From: Haloglomus irregulare | Lineage (GTDB): Archaea > Halobacteriota > Halobacteria > Halobacteriales > Haloarculaceae | Direction of reading: 5' to 3' | Assembly: GCF_007421925.1 (NCBI RefSeq) | Contig: NZ_QMDX01000004.1 | Coordinates: forward strand, 62,001-126,000 | DNA length: 64,000 bases | In this document: positions 42,422 through 51,897 of the stretch, in pieces | How the letters are laid out: every line of letters starts with the position of its first letter | Numbering within the stretch: position 1 is the stretch's first letter | Position numbers and translations under genes: made by a program | The notes under the pieces: generated by a model | Databases searched by the model: none | Told to the model about the DNA's origin: nothing | What the model saw: only the letters and a program-made list of their open reading frames with translations

Positions 42422-43219
42422 ATGGTCGTCCAGCTCGACGCGGTCCGACGGCTGCTCCGGCGGCTGCTCACGAGCGAGGTCGACCTGTTCGTCGCCAGCG
42501 TCATCATCGTCGTTGCGGTCCTGCTGGGCGTCCTGGTCGCCCGGGTGCTCGGCGGCCTCCTGACGGACGCGGGCGTCCCGGACGAGGTGGAGGGAACCCT
42601 GTTCGAGCGGACGGCCCAGCGGCTCGGCACCTCGACGGTCAAGCTCGTCTCGCGGCTTTCGGGCCTGTTCGTCATCGCCGTCGGGACCGTCTTCGCCCTC
42701 CAGGCCGCCGGCATCGTCAACGCCGGCCTCCTCACGGAGGGGCTCACGGACCTCATCCCGCGGCTGTTCATCGCCGCCCTGGTCGTCATCACGGGGCTCG
42801 TCGTCGGCGACAAGGCCGAGCTGGTGGTCGGCGAGCGGCTCCGCTCGGTCAAGCTCCCCGAGGCCAATGCCCTCCCGCTGCTGGTCAAGTACAGTGTCTT
42901 CTACATCGCCGCCCTCGTCGCGCTCGGACAGCTGGGCGTCGCGACGGCCGCACTCCTCGTGTTGCTCGGCGCGTACGTCTTCGGCCTCGTCTTCATCGGC
43001 GGCCTCGCGTTCAAGGAGATGCTCTCCTCGGCGGCCGCCGGCATCTACCTCGTCCTCAAGGAGCCGTACACCATCGGCGACGAGGTCGTCATCGACGGTC
43101 AGCAGGGTATCGTTCAGGAGGTCGACGTGTTCGTCACCCGCATCGAGAGCGACGGCCGCGAGTTCGTCGTCCCGAACCGGCAGGTGTTCGAGACCGGCGT
43201 CGTCCGGATGCGGAACTGA
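42422..43219 (+). CDS. MscS-family mechanosensitive channel
   Basis: This 265-residue membrane protein has an N-terminal TM helix (LFVASVIIVVAVLLGVLVARVL), further TM segments, the pore-proximal helix (LFVIAVGTVFALQAAG; VATAALLVLLGAYVFGLVFIGG) and a short cytoplasmic beta domain EPYTIGDEVVIDGQQGIVQEVDVFVTRIES with FVVPNRQVF. Gates solute release on hypo-osmotic shock. It starts 3 bases after the dacZ stop, so the two form an operon, linking c-di-AMP to turgor control. Confidence 0.9.
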   Translation: MVVQLDAVRRLLRRLLTSEVDLFVASVIIVVAVLLGVLVARVLGGLLTDAGVPDEVEGTLFERTAQRLGTSTVKLVSRLSGLFVIAVGTVFALQAAGIVNAGLLTEGLTDLIPRLFIAALVVITGLVVGDKAELVVGERLRSVKLPEANALPLLVKYSVFYIAALVALGQLGVATAALLVLLGAYVFGLVFIGGLAFKEMLSSAAAGIYLVLKEPYTIGDEVVIDGQQGIVQEVDVFVTRIESDGREFVVPNRQVFETGVVRMRN

Positions 43220-43229
43220 GCCCGCCGCA

Positions 43230-43805
43230 CTACCCCTCCCCGTCGACCGGCTTCGCCGGCACGCCGGCCCAGGTCTCCCCGGCCGGCACGTCCTCGGCCA
43301 CGAGCGAGTTGGCCGCGACCTGCGCGCCGGCGCCGACCTCGACGCCGGGCAGGACGACCGCCCCGGCGCCGACCATCGCCCGTTCGCGCAGCACCACCTC
43401 GCCGGTCCGGTACTCCGACTGCAGGAACTCGTGACAGAGCAGGGTCGCGTCGTAGCCGACGATGACGTGGTCCTCCAGGGTCACCAGCTCCGGCCAGAAC
43501 ACGTCGGGCGTGGCCTCCAGGCCCCAGGAGACGCCGTCGCCGACGGTGACACCGAGCCGCCGGAGCGCCCACGCCTTCACCGGCAGCGCGGGCGCGAGTC
43601 GCGCGACGAGGACGAACAGGTAGTTGTAGACGACCTGCGGGATCGATTTGGCCTCGCGCCAGTGCTGCAGCGAGTTCAGTGGCCCCGGCGTCGCGTGGCG
43701 GTTCAGCCGCTCGTGCCGTCGTCCACGACCGGCGGGTCCCGACCGGCCGTCGCCCCCGCCGCTCGTCGGCGCCCCGCCCGTCCCCGACTCGGTGTCGTCG
43801 CTCAC
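43230..43805 (-). CDS. Hexapeptide-repeat (left-handed beta-helix) acyltransferase
   Basis: The protein has 191 residues from a GTG at 43805. After a disordered Gly-rich front (1-35) comes a helical segment NYLFVLVARLAP, then hexapeptide repeats (VTVGDGVSWG, VIVGYDATLL, VVLRERAMVGAGAVVLPGVEVGAGAQVAANSLV). This is the fold of serine/maltose/colanic-acid O-acetyltransferases. Acceptor unknown; a sugar or surface polysaccharide is likely. It starts 44 bases downstream of the XPB gene's stop on the same strand and may share its transcript. Confidence 0.78.
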   Translation of the reverse strand: MSDDTESGTGGAPTSGGGDGRSGPAGRGRRHERLNRHATPGPLNSLQHWREAKSIPQVVYNYLFVLVARLAPALPVKAWALRRLGVTVGDGVSWGLEATPDVFWPELVTLEDHVIVGYDATLLCHEFLQSEYRTGEVVLRERAMVGAGAVVLPGVEVGAGAQVAANSLVAEDVPAGETWAGVPAKPVDGEG

Positions 43806-43848
43806 GGCTCCCGGTTGCGTGGGCGACGGCTTGTAGCTTGGCCGGCCG

Positions 43849-45768
43849 TCACGCCGCCCCGTCCCCGCCGTCGGCGTCCGCTCCCTCGACGGCCGTCGCC
43901 TCGCCGTTCTCGAACGACCACGCGGCGCTGTCGCGCTCCCGGACGCGGACCCCCTTTGCGGCGAGGTGACGGGTGCGCTGGCGGGCGAACTCCTCCTCCT
44001 TCGTCCCGCGGGTCGCAAGCACGTACATCCGGGCCTTCCCGACCGGGCGCATCGTCCGTCCGGCGCGCTGGGCGCCCTGCCGCCGGGAGCCACCCAACCC
44101 GGAGGCCGCGATGGCGACCTCCGCCCCGGGCAGGTCGATCCCCTCGTCGCCGACACGGCTCACGATGAGCGCGTCGCGCGGCCCGGTCCGGAACTCCTCG
44201 AACAGCGTCCGGCGGCGGGCGTGCGGGGTCTCCCCGCTCACGAACGGGAGTCCGAGCTCGTCGGCGAGCCGGTCGCCCTGGTCGATGTACTCGACGAAGA
44301 TCAGCGTCTTCTCGCCGACGTGGTCCCGCCGGATGGCCTCGATCTCGGCGGCCTTCGCCGGGTTGGTCGCGGCCGCCATCCGCCGTTCGTGGCCGTTGGC
44401 GGTTGCGTACTCGTTCTCGTGGAGGTCGCTGGCCCAGGGGACGAACCGGACCTCGACCTCCGGTTCGGCCACGTAGCCGGCCTCGAACAGCGCCTCCCAG
44501 TCCGTGCCGACGGGCGGGCCGATGAGGGTGTAGATCTCGTCCTCCTTGTCGTCCTCCCGGATGGGCGACGCAGACAAGCCCAGGCGGTGCTTGGTCTGCA
44601 ACTGGGCGCTCCGGCGGGAGATGGGGGCGGGGATGTGGTGGACCTCGTCGTAGATGATGAGGCCCCAACGGCGGTCCTCGAAGATGTGCCGGTGGCGGTC
44701 CATCCCGGCGGTCTGGTAGGTGGCGATGGTCACCGGCCGGACCTCCTTGGCGCCGCCGTGGTACTCCCCGACCTGTGCCTCGGCCAGGGAGGTGTTCGCG
44801 ACCAGTTCCTCGCGCCACTGCGTCGCCAGCTCGCGCGAGGGGACCAGAATCAGCGTCTCCCCCTCGATGGCGGCCATGATGCCCATCGCGGCGACCGTCT
44901 TCCCGGAGCCCGGCGGCCCGACCAGCACGCCCGACCCCGTCGAGACGAACCGCTTCACCCAGTCGTTCTGGTAGCCCCGGAGCTGCAGGCGGAGTTCGAC
45001 CGGGAGGTCGTCGCCGCGCTCCAGCGTCCGCTCGTCCAGCACCGGGTAGCCGGCCTCGTACAGCGTCCGTTTCACCTCGGCCGTGCGGTCCTCGGCGACC
45101 CAGGCCTCCGTGTCGTCGATGCGCGCCCGCAGCACACCGTCCTCGAGGTGGTGCTCGGCGACGTTGCCAAGCAGGTCGGCGCTCGCCGCCGCCAGCACCA
45201 CGTACCCCTCCTCGTGGGTGTAGAGCCGGAACTTCCGGGCCCGCTCCCACTGGCCCTCGGCCCACTCCTCGAGTGCGTCGTACCGCCCGCCCAGCGCCTG
45301 TCGCATCGACCGCTGGAGGTCGTCGAACGACTCCTGGGGCGCCCGCCAGACGTCGTCCTCCCGGACCACGTAGCGGTAGCCGCGGTCGCCGTTCACGTCC
45401 TCCAGCCGCGCGAACGTGGAGAGCTGGGCCCGGGTGAACTGCGAGGGCTGGTCGACCACGATCTCCCGCCGGTTCGGGAACACCACCACGCGCTCGCGGC
45501 CCTGTGTCTCCTTCCAGTCCGTCGGGTACCAGACCACCGGGTCGGCCTCGACGGCCTGCCGCTCGACGCGCCCCGCATCGACCAGGGCGGCCAGGGCGTC
45601 CTCCGCGACCGCGTGCGGGCAGTCGAGTGCCCGCGCCACCTCCGTCGCGGTCAGTACGGGGCGCTCGCGCTCGGCCAGCAGGTCGTAGAACGCGTCGACG
45701 GGGAACTCCGGGCCCGCCCCGTCCCCGCCGTCGGCCTCGGAGTCCGTCTCCTCCTGCGAATCGGTCAC
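43849..45768 (-). CDS. XPB/Rad25-type DNA helicase
   Basis: This 639-residue superfamily-2 helicase has Walker A GPPGSGKTVAAMG (near 283), motif Ia PSRELATQW, DEVHH box (near 372), motif III GLSASPIRED and motif VI QRAGRTMRPVG. An N-terminal winged-helix-like module (VDAFYDLLAERERPVLTATEVARAL) precedes a DUF-type middle domain. XPB opens DNA in nucleotide excision repair. Start GTG at 45768; the TTG at 45795 is worse. Its usual nuclease partner Bax1 is not next to it. Confidence 0.88.
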   Translation of the reverse strand: MTDSQEETDSEADGGDGAGPEFPVDAFYDLLAERERPVLTATEVARALDCPHAVAEDALAALVDAGRVERQAVEADPVVWYPTDWKETQGRERVVVFPNRREIVVDQPSQFTRAQLSTFARLEDVNGDRGYRYVVREDDVWRAPQESFDDLQRSMRQALGGRYDALEEWAEGQWERARKFRLYTHEEGYVVLAAASADLLGNVAEHHLEDGVLRARIDDTEAWVAEDRTAEVKRTLYEAGYPVLDERTLERGDDLPVELRLQLRGYQNDWVKRFVSTGSGVLVGPPGSGKTVAAMGIMAAIEGETLILVPSRELATQWREELVANTSLAEAQVGEYHGGAKEVRPVTIATYQTAGMDRHRHIFEDRRWGLIIYDEVHHIPAPISRRSAQLQTKHRLGLSASPIREDDKEDEIYTLIGPPVGTDWEALFEAGYVAEPEVEVRFVPWASDLHENEYATANGHERRMAAATNPAKAAEIEAIRRDHVGEKTLIFVEYIDQGDRLADELGLPFVSGETPHARRRTLFEEFRTGPRDALIVSRVGDEGIDLPGAEVAIAASGLGGSRRQGAQRAGRTMRPVGKARMYVLATRGTKEEEFARQRTRHLAAKGVRVRERDSAAWSFENGEATAVEGADADGGDGAA

Positions 45769-45876
45769 TACGTCCGGTAGGCGGTCAGGGCGCAAAAGCC
45801 CGACGTGTCCGGCCGGGGGGTGGGTCCCGCTGGCGGGAACGTCGTGAACCTGTCATACGGCTCGCGAAGGGACGAG

Positions 45877-45901
45877 ATTACCGGGAAACGCCCCGGATAA
45901 T
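45877..45901. terminator. Hairpin between porB and the XPB gene
   Basis: ATTACCGGG (45877-45885) pairs with CCCGGATAAT (45892-45901) with one bulge around a 6-base loop. It lies downstream of porB and upstream of the XPB gene, both leftward, so it could be a terminator for porAB or a control element for the helicase. Confidence 0.35.
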
Positions 45902-45937
45902 GACCGGAAGGCCGATGTTACGGACGAACCCGCTCCG

Positions 45938-46882
45938 TTACCGGTGTGCGTCGAGCAGGTCGTAGCTCCGCTCCCAGTCGGCGTCGTCGTCGAAGTAGCG
46001 TTCGGCGAGGGGGTCCTCGGGGAGGTCGCCCTGGGCGCGTTTCTCGGCGCCGTAGGAGGGGCGGTCGGGGGCGTGGTAGAAGCGGCCGGTGAGGACCTCG
46101 CCGTCGTGGAGTGCGTCCTCGACGTCGTGCATCATCGCGCTGGCCTCGCGGCGGTCGGTGATGTCGAAGTCGTAGTCCTCGGACTGCTGGACGTCGACGT
46201 AGGGGACGTACTGTTTGGCGTCCTTGTTCCAGGTGGGACACTGTGTGAGGAAGTCGACGTGGGCGAAGCCGTCGTGCTGGATGGCCTCCTTGAGGATCTC
46301 CTGGGCCTGGTTCGGGTTGACGGCGGCGGTGCGGGCGACGTAGGAGGCGCCGCCGACGAGCGCCAGCGACAGGGGCCGGACGGGGTCCTTGGCGGAACCG
46401 TGGGGCTGGGTTTTCGATTTATGACCTTTCGGGGAGGTGGGTGAGGTCTGGCCCTTGGTGAGGCCGAAGATCTCGTTGTTGAAGACGATGTAGGTCAGGT
46501 CGTGGTTCTCGCGGGCGGTGTGGATGAAGTGGTTGCCGCCGATGCCGTAGCCGTCACCGTCGCCGCCGGCGGCGACCACCTCCAGCCCGGGGTTGGCGAG
46601 TTTGGCCGCGCGGGCGATGGGGAGCGCCCGACCGTGGAGGGAGTGGTAGCCGTAGCTCTCGAAGTACGAGGAGAGTTTCCCCGAGCAGCCGATGCCCGTC
46701 ACCAGCAGGACCTCCTCGGGGGTGTAGCCGAGGTCGCCCATCGCCCCCTTCAGGGCCTTCAGGACGCCGAAGTCCCCACAGCCGGGGCACCAGGTGGCCT
46801 GGGGCTCGATGCCGGGCGTGAAGGCGCTCTTGTCGGTCGGTTCCCGCTCCGCATCGTCGTCTCGGAGTGGTGTGAAGCTCAT
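45938..46882 (-). CDS. porB: Pyruvate:ferredoxin oxidoreductase, beta subunit
   Basis: This 314-residue thiamine-diphosphate subunit opens with FTPGIEPQATWCPGCGDFGVL, where CPGC binds the iron-sulfur cluster. The TPP motif is GDGDGYGIGGNHFIHTARENHD followed by IVFNNEIFGLTKGQTSPTS. Haloarchaea use this enzyme in place of pyruvate dehydrogenase. The ~314-residue length and sequence style match PorB better than the shorter KorB (2-oxoglutarate). ATG at 46882, 4 bases after the porA stop, in an operon. Confidence 0.85.
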   Translation of the reverse strand: MSFTPLRDDDAEREPTDKSAFTPGIEPQATWCPGCGDFGVLKALKGAMGDLGYTPEEVLLVTGIGCSGKLSSYFESYGYHSLHGRALPIARAAKLANPGLEVVAAGGDGDGYGIGGNHFIHTARENHDLTYIVFNNEIFGLTKGQTSPTSPKGHKSKTQPHGSAKDPVRPLSLALVGGASYVARTAAVNPNQAQEILKEAIQHDGFAHVDFLTQCPTWNKDAKQYVPYVDVQQSEDYDFDITDRREASAMMHDVEDALHDGEVLTGRFYHAPDRPSYGAEKRAQGDLPEDPLAERYFDDDADWERSYDLLDAHR

Positions 46883-46886
46883 TGGT

Positions 46887-48776
46887 TCAGTCGCTCCCCG
46901 CGGGGACGTAGCGCGTGCCGGCGGTCGCGGGGTCACCACCGTCGAGCCCTCCGACGCCCTCGACGATCTCGTGGGGCTCGAACGGCTCGCCGTTGTACTT
47001 CAGCAGGCTGTGCAGCACGTCGCCGTACGCGCCGAGTTCGCGCTGGACGAGCCCGCGGAACTGGCCGGAGGCGTTCATCTCGACGACCAGACACCGTTCC
47101 ACGCTGTCGAGGAACTCCCGGACCTCGGTCGCGGGGAACGGCATCAGGTCCGACACCGACAGCGAGGCGACGTCGTGGCCGTCGGCGACCAGCCGGTCGA
47201 CGGCCTCGTGGACCGTTCCCTGGTTGGAGCCGTAGGTGAGCACGCCGACGGTCGCGTCGGCGGCCCCGTGCCGGACTTGGTTGGTGTCGCCGTCGTCGAG
47301 CCGCTCGCGGATGGCGTCCAGCTTCCGAAGCCGGCGGTCCATCTGTGTGACGCGGTTGTCCGCGTCCTCGGAGATGTGGCCCGTCGGGTGGTGCTCGTTG
47401 CCCGAGGCCAGGAAGCGGCCGCCGGCCTGCCCCGGGATGGAGCGCGGCGAGACGCCCTCGGCCGCGCTGGCCGCGTCGTGCTGGTACCGTTCGAACGTGC
47501 CGGCGGCGTGGTGGGCCGCCTCGGACAGTTCCTCCTCGGTCAGCGCCGCCCCGAGGTCCGGCGACGGCTCGCGGTCGAAAACGGCGGCGTCGACGTTCCG
47601 TAGCTCGCCCGAGAGCTTCTGATCGTACACCACGACGACGGGCAGGTGGAAGTCGTAGGCTATCTCGAAGGCGAGCCGGGTCTGCTCGTACGCCTCCGCC
47701 TGGTTCCCCGGGGCGAGGACGACCCGGCAGGAGTCGCCCTGGCTCGTGTAGAGGACGTGCTCGAGGTCGCCCTGCTCGGTCTTGGTCGGCATCCCCGTCG
47801 AGGGGCCGGCTCGGGTCGCTTCCACCAGCACGACCGGCGTCTCGGTCATCTCGGCGAGCCCCAGCGGCTCGGACATGAGCGCGAACCCGCCGCCCGAGGA
47901 GCCCGAGAGCGCCTTCACGCCGGCGTGGGAGGCCCCAAGCGCGAGTGCGGCCGCGGCGATCTCGTCCTCGACCTGCTCGGCGATGCCACCCATCTCGGGG
48001 AGGTGCTGGCTCAACAGGGTGAACACCTCCGTCCACGGGGTCATCGGGTAGCCGGAGACGAACCGACAGCCCGCGTCGATGGCGCCGTAGGCGATACCGT
48101 TCGACCCGGAGACGAGCACCTGGTCGGTCTCGTGCTCGCCCGTCGGCATCCGGAGGTCGTGGGTGTGGTCGAAGTCGTTTGCCCGCCCCCGGGCGACATC
48201 CAGGATGTGGCTGTTGGCCTCGTACACGTCCCCGCCCATCCGGTCACCCATCAGCTCCTTAATCGGGTCGAGCGGGTAGTCGAGCAGCGCGCACGTGGCG
48301 CCAACGCCGGCCGTGTTGCGCATCACCTCGCGGCCCTCCTCCCGAGCCAATCCCCGGAGATCCATCGGGTAGACGTGCCAGTCGTTGGCCGCGACCCGCT
48401 CGTCGAAGTCGTCGATGACCGACGGGTCGAGGAGCCCCTCGTCGTAGACGATGACGCCTCCCTCCCGGAGGTCGTCGAGGTTCTCGGCTAGCGGTTTGGC
48501 CTGCTCGTTCCCGTAGTAGGCGTCCTCCTTGGGGTTCCGGGCGAAGGAGTCGCCCAGCGCCAGGAGGAAGTTGAAGCCGTCCCCCCGCGCCCGGACTGGT
48601 TCGTCGTCGGCCCGGACCTCGACGTACGTGTGCCCGCCACGGATCCGCGAGGGGTAGTGGCGGTGCGTGAACACGTGGAGGCCCGAGCGCATCAGTGCCT
48701 TCGCGAAGTTCTGGCTCGTCGAGTCGATCCCGTCACCGGAACCGCCCGCGATTCGCCAGGCGATCTCTCCTGTCAT
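46887..48776 (-). CDS. porA: Pyruvate:ferredoxin oxidoreductase, alpha subunit
   Basis: The 629-residue protein is a gamma-alpha fusion: N-terminal gamma-type domain (WRIAGGSGDGIDSTSQNFAKA) and alpha domain with SGYPMTPWTEVFTLLSQ, SGSSGGGFALMSEPLGLAEM and AGPSTGMPTKTEQGDL, where CoA and substrate bind. Forms a complex with PorB to turn pyruvate and CoA into acetyl-CoA, CO2 and reduced ferredoxin. ATG at 48776. On the minus strand CTTTTAATG near 48828 is the promoter. Confidence 0.83.
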   Translation of the reverse strand: MTGEIAWRIAGGSGDGIDSTSQNFAKALMRSGLHVFTHRHYPSRIRGGHTYVEVRADDEPVRARGDGFNFLLALGDSFARNPKEDAYYGNEQAKPLAENLDDLREGGVIVYDEGLLDPSVIDDFDERVAANDWHVYPMDLRGLAREEGREVMRNTAGVGATCALLDYPLDPIKELMGDRMGGDVYEANSHILDVARGRANDFDHTHDLRMPTGEHETDQVLVSGSNGIAYGAIDAGCRFVSGYPMTPWTEVFTLLSQHLPEMGGIAEQVEDEIAAAALALGASHAGVKALSGSSGGGFALMSEPLGLAEMTETPVVLVEATRAGPSTGMPTKTEQGDLEHVLYTSQGDSCRVVLAPGNQAEAYEQTRLAFEIAYDFHLPVVVVYDQKLSGELRNVDAAVFDREPSPDLGAALTEEELSEAAHHAAGTFERYQHDAASAAEGVSPRSIPGQAGGRFLASGNEHHPTGHISEDADNRVTQMDRRLRKLDAIRERLDDGDTNQVRHGAADATVGVLTYGSNQGTVHEAVDRLVADGHDVASLSVSDLMPFPATEVREFLDSVERCLVVEMNASGQFRGLVQRELGAYGDVLHSLLKYNGEPFEPHEIVEGVGGLDGGDPATAGTRYVPAGSD

Positions 48777-48823
48777 GCTATCAAGCGCCCGGAGGCGCGT
48801 TGCCGCGATATTTGCCGGCAGGC

Positions 48824-48832
48824 ATTAAAAGG
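48824..48832 (-). promoter_or_regulatory. TATA box for porAB
   Basis: Read leftward, CTTTTAATG lies about 50 bases before the porA ATG, giving a leader of about 20-25 bases. Confidence 0.45.
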
Positions 48833-48941
48833 GTTTGTGCCGTGATAGCACACGAACGTTCGTGAGGAACCGCACGCCGGCGCCCCGACGGAGTGACGAA
48901 TCGAGGGGTGTACATATGGGGTCTAGTCGAGTTGTGCGAAG

Positions 48942-48949
48942 CTTTAAGA
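48942..48949 (+). promoter_or_regulatory. TATA box for DICT gene
   Basis: CTTTAAGA lies 39 bases ahead of the ATG at 48981, so the leader should be short, about 10 bases. The 160 bases between this and porA hold no gene. Confidence 0.5.
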
Positions 48950-48980
48950 CCGGAACTGTATTGACCCCTACTAACGAGCG

Positions 48981-49715
48981 ATGAGCCTCTCCGAACTGAT
49001 AGCTGGTGTCGAGGACCACGAGAAGTCCCTTACCGTCTTCAACACCGACACGGAGACCGTCGAGAGCGTCCGGGACCAGTTCCGTGACCGGAACCTCTCG
49101 GTGCGCGCCGAACGCACCGAGAGCGGTCGCCCCGGGTCGTTCGTGGTCCTCTCCAGCGAGCGGGAGGGTGACGAGGACGAGGTCGTCACCGCAACCAACG
49201 TCGAGGACGTGCTGTCGGCGCCGGCCGGGACCGAACCCGGGCTCGATGACGATGTCCACCACCCCATCCTCGACCACCTGGACGAGACGATGTTCACCTC
49301 CTACGACACGGAGCAGATGGTGGCGGCCTCGCGCGAGATGGAGGACCGCGCCTGGCGGCTCGGCGAGGGCTCGGTCTACGCCGGGTTCCAGCGGCTCTCC
49401 ATCCTCTCGGACCAGATGGACGTCTACACCCGGCTGGCCGCCCAGGAGAACCTCGACGTCCACGCCTACGCCTACCCGGACGCGTCCGTCCCCGACCACG
49501 ACACGGACCTGACCATCCACGTCGAGCGCACCGAGGAGATCGCCGAATCCTGGTTCGTCGTCTACGACGGCAACGGTGTCGACGTCAATAAATGTGCGCT
49601 GCTGGCCGAGGAGCGCGACGACCGCGCCTTCTACGGCTTCTGGACCTACGACCCCGAGACCGTCGACTGGATCGTCGACTACCTCGAGAGCGCCTACGGC
49701 CGCATCGAGCAGTAG
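48981..49715 (+). CDS. DICT-domain sensory protein
   Basis: This 244-residue soluble protein begins SLSELIAGVEDHEKSLTVFN, the usual opening of DICT domains, which in other genomes accompany diguanylate cyclases and bacteriorhodopsin-related signalling. It carries the DICT core through GFQRLSILSDQMDVYTRLAAQENLDVHAY and WFVVYDGNGVDVNKCALLAEERDD to the end. No output domain is attached. ATG at 48981. Function of stand-alone DICT proteins in haloarchaea is unknown. Confidence 0.78.
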   Translation: MSLSELIAGVEDHEKSLTVFNTDTETVESVRDQFRDRNLSVRAERTESGRPGSFVVLSSEREGDEDEVVTATNVEDVLSAPAGTEPGLDDDVHHPILDHLDETMFTSYDTEQMVAASREMEDRAWRLGEGSVYAGFQRLSILSDQMDVYTRLAAQENLDVHAYAYPDASVPDHDTDLTIHVERTEEIAESWFVVYDGNGVDVNKCALLAEERDDRAFYGFWTYDPETVDWIVDYLESAYGRIEQ

Positions 49716-49854
49716 CGACTCCCCCTCCGCCGGACAGGCCGACTCCTCCGGTTCCAACTGCCGACGAGTTGTCTCTCGTCGACGTCTTGCCCGAGTGTGA
49801 GTCCCGCTTGCCCCCGTTCTGAACGCTTAATAACTATTCAGAAGTTTACGGCCA

Positions 49855-49862
49855 CTTAAATA
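49855..49862 (+). promoter_or_regulatory. TATA box for S-layer-like/RND operon
   Basis: CTTAAATA sits 30 bases before the ATG at 49885, implying a leaderless operon. Two further AT-rich blocks (CTTAATAACTATT) lie at about 49826-49838. Confidence 0.55.
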
Positions 49863-49884
49863 TCACCCGGCCGTCGCTCCGGTA

Positions 49885-51897
49885 ATGAGTTCCCGCGACG
49901 GCCCCTCCCACGTGGCCCGCCTGAGTCGCCTGTTGCTCGTCGCCGTGATGATCGGTTCCCTCGTCGCCGCCGCCAGCGCGCCGGCGGCCGCGTTCGTCCG
50001 GGGGGAGCCGGATATCGACGTGACGCTCTCCGACGGGACCCTCCAACCCGGAACCGAACGGACCGTCCAGCTGACGGTCTCGAACAGCGGCGACATCGAC
50101 CTCGGCGCTACCAGCCAGGAACTGGCCGGGAAGGAGGCCGTCGTCACTACGGCCCGCGGGACGCTCGTCCGTGCCGAACCCGCGGACGAGAGCGCCCCGG
50201 TCGAGGTCGAGACCGGTGAGGTGGCCCTGGGGTCCGTCCCCGAGGGCGTCCGGTCGGCCCCGTTCCGCCTCTCCGTTCCGGAGGACGCCGAGCCCGGGAC
50301 CTACGAGCTGGATATCGAGGTCGAGTACGACTACTACGACCTCATCCCCGGATCGCCGATCAATCAGTACAGCGACGAACACACCACCGAGGAGTACACC
50401 GTCGAGGTGACGGTCGAAGAGGCAGCCCGGTTCGAGGTGGTGGACGCGACGACGACCGCCCCGGTCGGCGGGGGCGGTGACGTCTCCGTCACCGTCGCCA
50501 ACGTCGGGGCCGAGGCCGCCTCCGACGCGACGCTGACGCTGGAGTCGCCGAACGCGGCGCTTCGGTTCGATGGCTCGCCGACGGCCGAGGCGTTCGTCGG
50601 GGAACTGGCCCCCGGCGAGCGACGGAACGTGACCGTCGGCGCCCGCGTGGCCGATGGGAACACCCTGCGCTCGCTCTCGCTCCGCGGGACCCTCGCGTAC
50701 GAGAACGCCGACGGTGACCCGCTCCAGTCGTCGCTCTCGACGGCCGTCATCCCCCGCTCCGAACAGACGTTCGCGCTCACGGACGCCGGGACGACCGCCG
50801 CCGTCGGCGACAGTGGCCGGCTGACCGTGGCGCTCACGAACACCGGGGACCGGGCGCTCGAGGACGCGACCGTCCAGTTCGACTCCAGCAACGCCGCGCT
50901 CACGTTCGGCGGCTCGCCCTCCGCCCGCACCTTCGTCGGCGACTGGGGCCCGGGCGAGACCCGCACTCTCACCGTCGAGACGCGGTTCAGCTCCGCGGCC
51001 GAGGAGCGGAGCTACGCCGTCGACACGACCGTCTCCTACACCAGCGCCGCCGGCCGGAGCCAGCGCTCGGACCCGGTCTCGGTCGGCGTGACGCCGGCGG
51101 CGGAGCAGGAGTTCGAGCTGAGCGACCACGCTACCAGCCTCCGGGTCGGCAGCGAGGGCCAGCTGACCGGCACCATCACCAACGAGGGCCCCGGCCCGGC
51201 CGAGAACGCCGTGCTCGTGCTGGACCCGCCCGCCAACGTCGCGACGGCCGAGACCGAATACGCGGTCGGCGACCTCGCTGCCGGCGAGTCAGTCGACGTG
51301 CGCTACGACGTGGACGTCTCCTCCGAGGCTCGGGCGGGCCCCCGGCAGTTCACCTACCGGCTCCGCTACGAGGACGCGGACGGCGAGACGGTGACCTCGG
51401 ACCCGTTCTACGCTCGCGGGACCATCGACGACCGCCGCGACACGTTCGACGTCTCCGCGAACGCCTCGCTGGCCGCGGGTTCGACCGGTACCGTCGAGAT
51501 CGACGTGACCAACGAGGGCGACGAGCCGCTGACCTCGGTGAGCGCGAAGCTGTTCACCGACAGCCCGCTCTCGGCGAGCGACGACGAGGCGTTCATCGAG
51601 CGGCTCGACTCCGGCGAGACCGAGACCCTGACCTTCCGGCTCTCCGCGGGCGGCGGTGCCCTCGCGAAGCCGTACCCGGTTTCGCTCGACTTCCAGTACA
51701 CGGAGCCCGACGGTGACACGAAGATCTCCGACAGCTACCAGGTCGGCATCGACGTGACTGAGAGCAGCGGCGGCGGGCTCCTGTCGACGTTCCAGGTGCC
51801 GGGCGGGCTGGGCGGGGCCGGCCTCGGCCTCGGAGTCGTGCTCACGCTGGGCGGACTCGCCGCGGCCGGGCTGGGTCTGGTCGGTCGCCGGGAATGA
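49885..51897 (+). CDS. Exported S-layer-like protein with NEW3/CARDB-type repeats, RND partner
   Basis: The protein has 670 residues: signal peptide (1-36, ending PAAAFV), then four or five repeated Ig-like domains each opening with a phrase such as SVTVANVGAEAASDATLTLESP and closing FVGELAPGERRNVTVG or similar (COG1361-type), then a C-terminal TM helix (LGLGVVLTLGGLAAAGLGLVG). It probably stands on the outer face. Its last four bases overlap the start of the RND gene (ATGA), so they are cotranslated and likely one complex. Confidence 0.8.
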   Translation: MSSRDGPSHVARLSRLLLVAVMIGSLVAAASAPAAAFVRGEPDIDVTLSDGTLQPGTERTVQLTVSNSGDIDLGATSQELAGKEAVVTTARGTLVRAEPADESAPVEVETGEVALGSVPEGVRSAPFRLSVPEDAEPGTYELDIEVEYDYYDLIPGSPINQYSDEHTTEEYTVEVTVEEAARFEVVDATTTAPVGGGGDVSVTVANVGAEAASDATLTLESPNAALRFDGSPTAEAFVGELAPGERRNVTVGARVADGNTLRSLSLRGTLAYENADGDPLQSSLSTAVIPRSEQTFALTDAGTTAAVGDSGRLTVALTNTGDRALEDATVQFDSSNAALTFGGSPSARTFVGDWGPGETRTLTVETRFSSAAEERSYAVDTTVSYTSAAGRSQRSDPVSVGVTPAAEQEFELSDHATSLRVGSEGQLTGTITNEGPGPAENAVLVLDPPANVATAETEYAVGDLAAGESVDVRYDVDVSSEARAGPRQFTYRLRYEDADGETVTSDPFYARGTIDDRRDTFDVSANASLAAGSTGTVEIDVTNEGDEPLTSVSAKLFTDSPLSASDDEAFIERLDSGETETLTFRLSAGGGALAKPYPVSLDFQYTEPDGDTKISDSYQVGIDVTESSGGGLLSTFQVPGGLGGAGLGLGVVLTLGGLAAAGLGLVGRRE

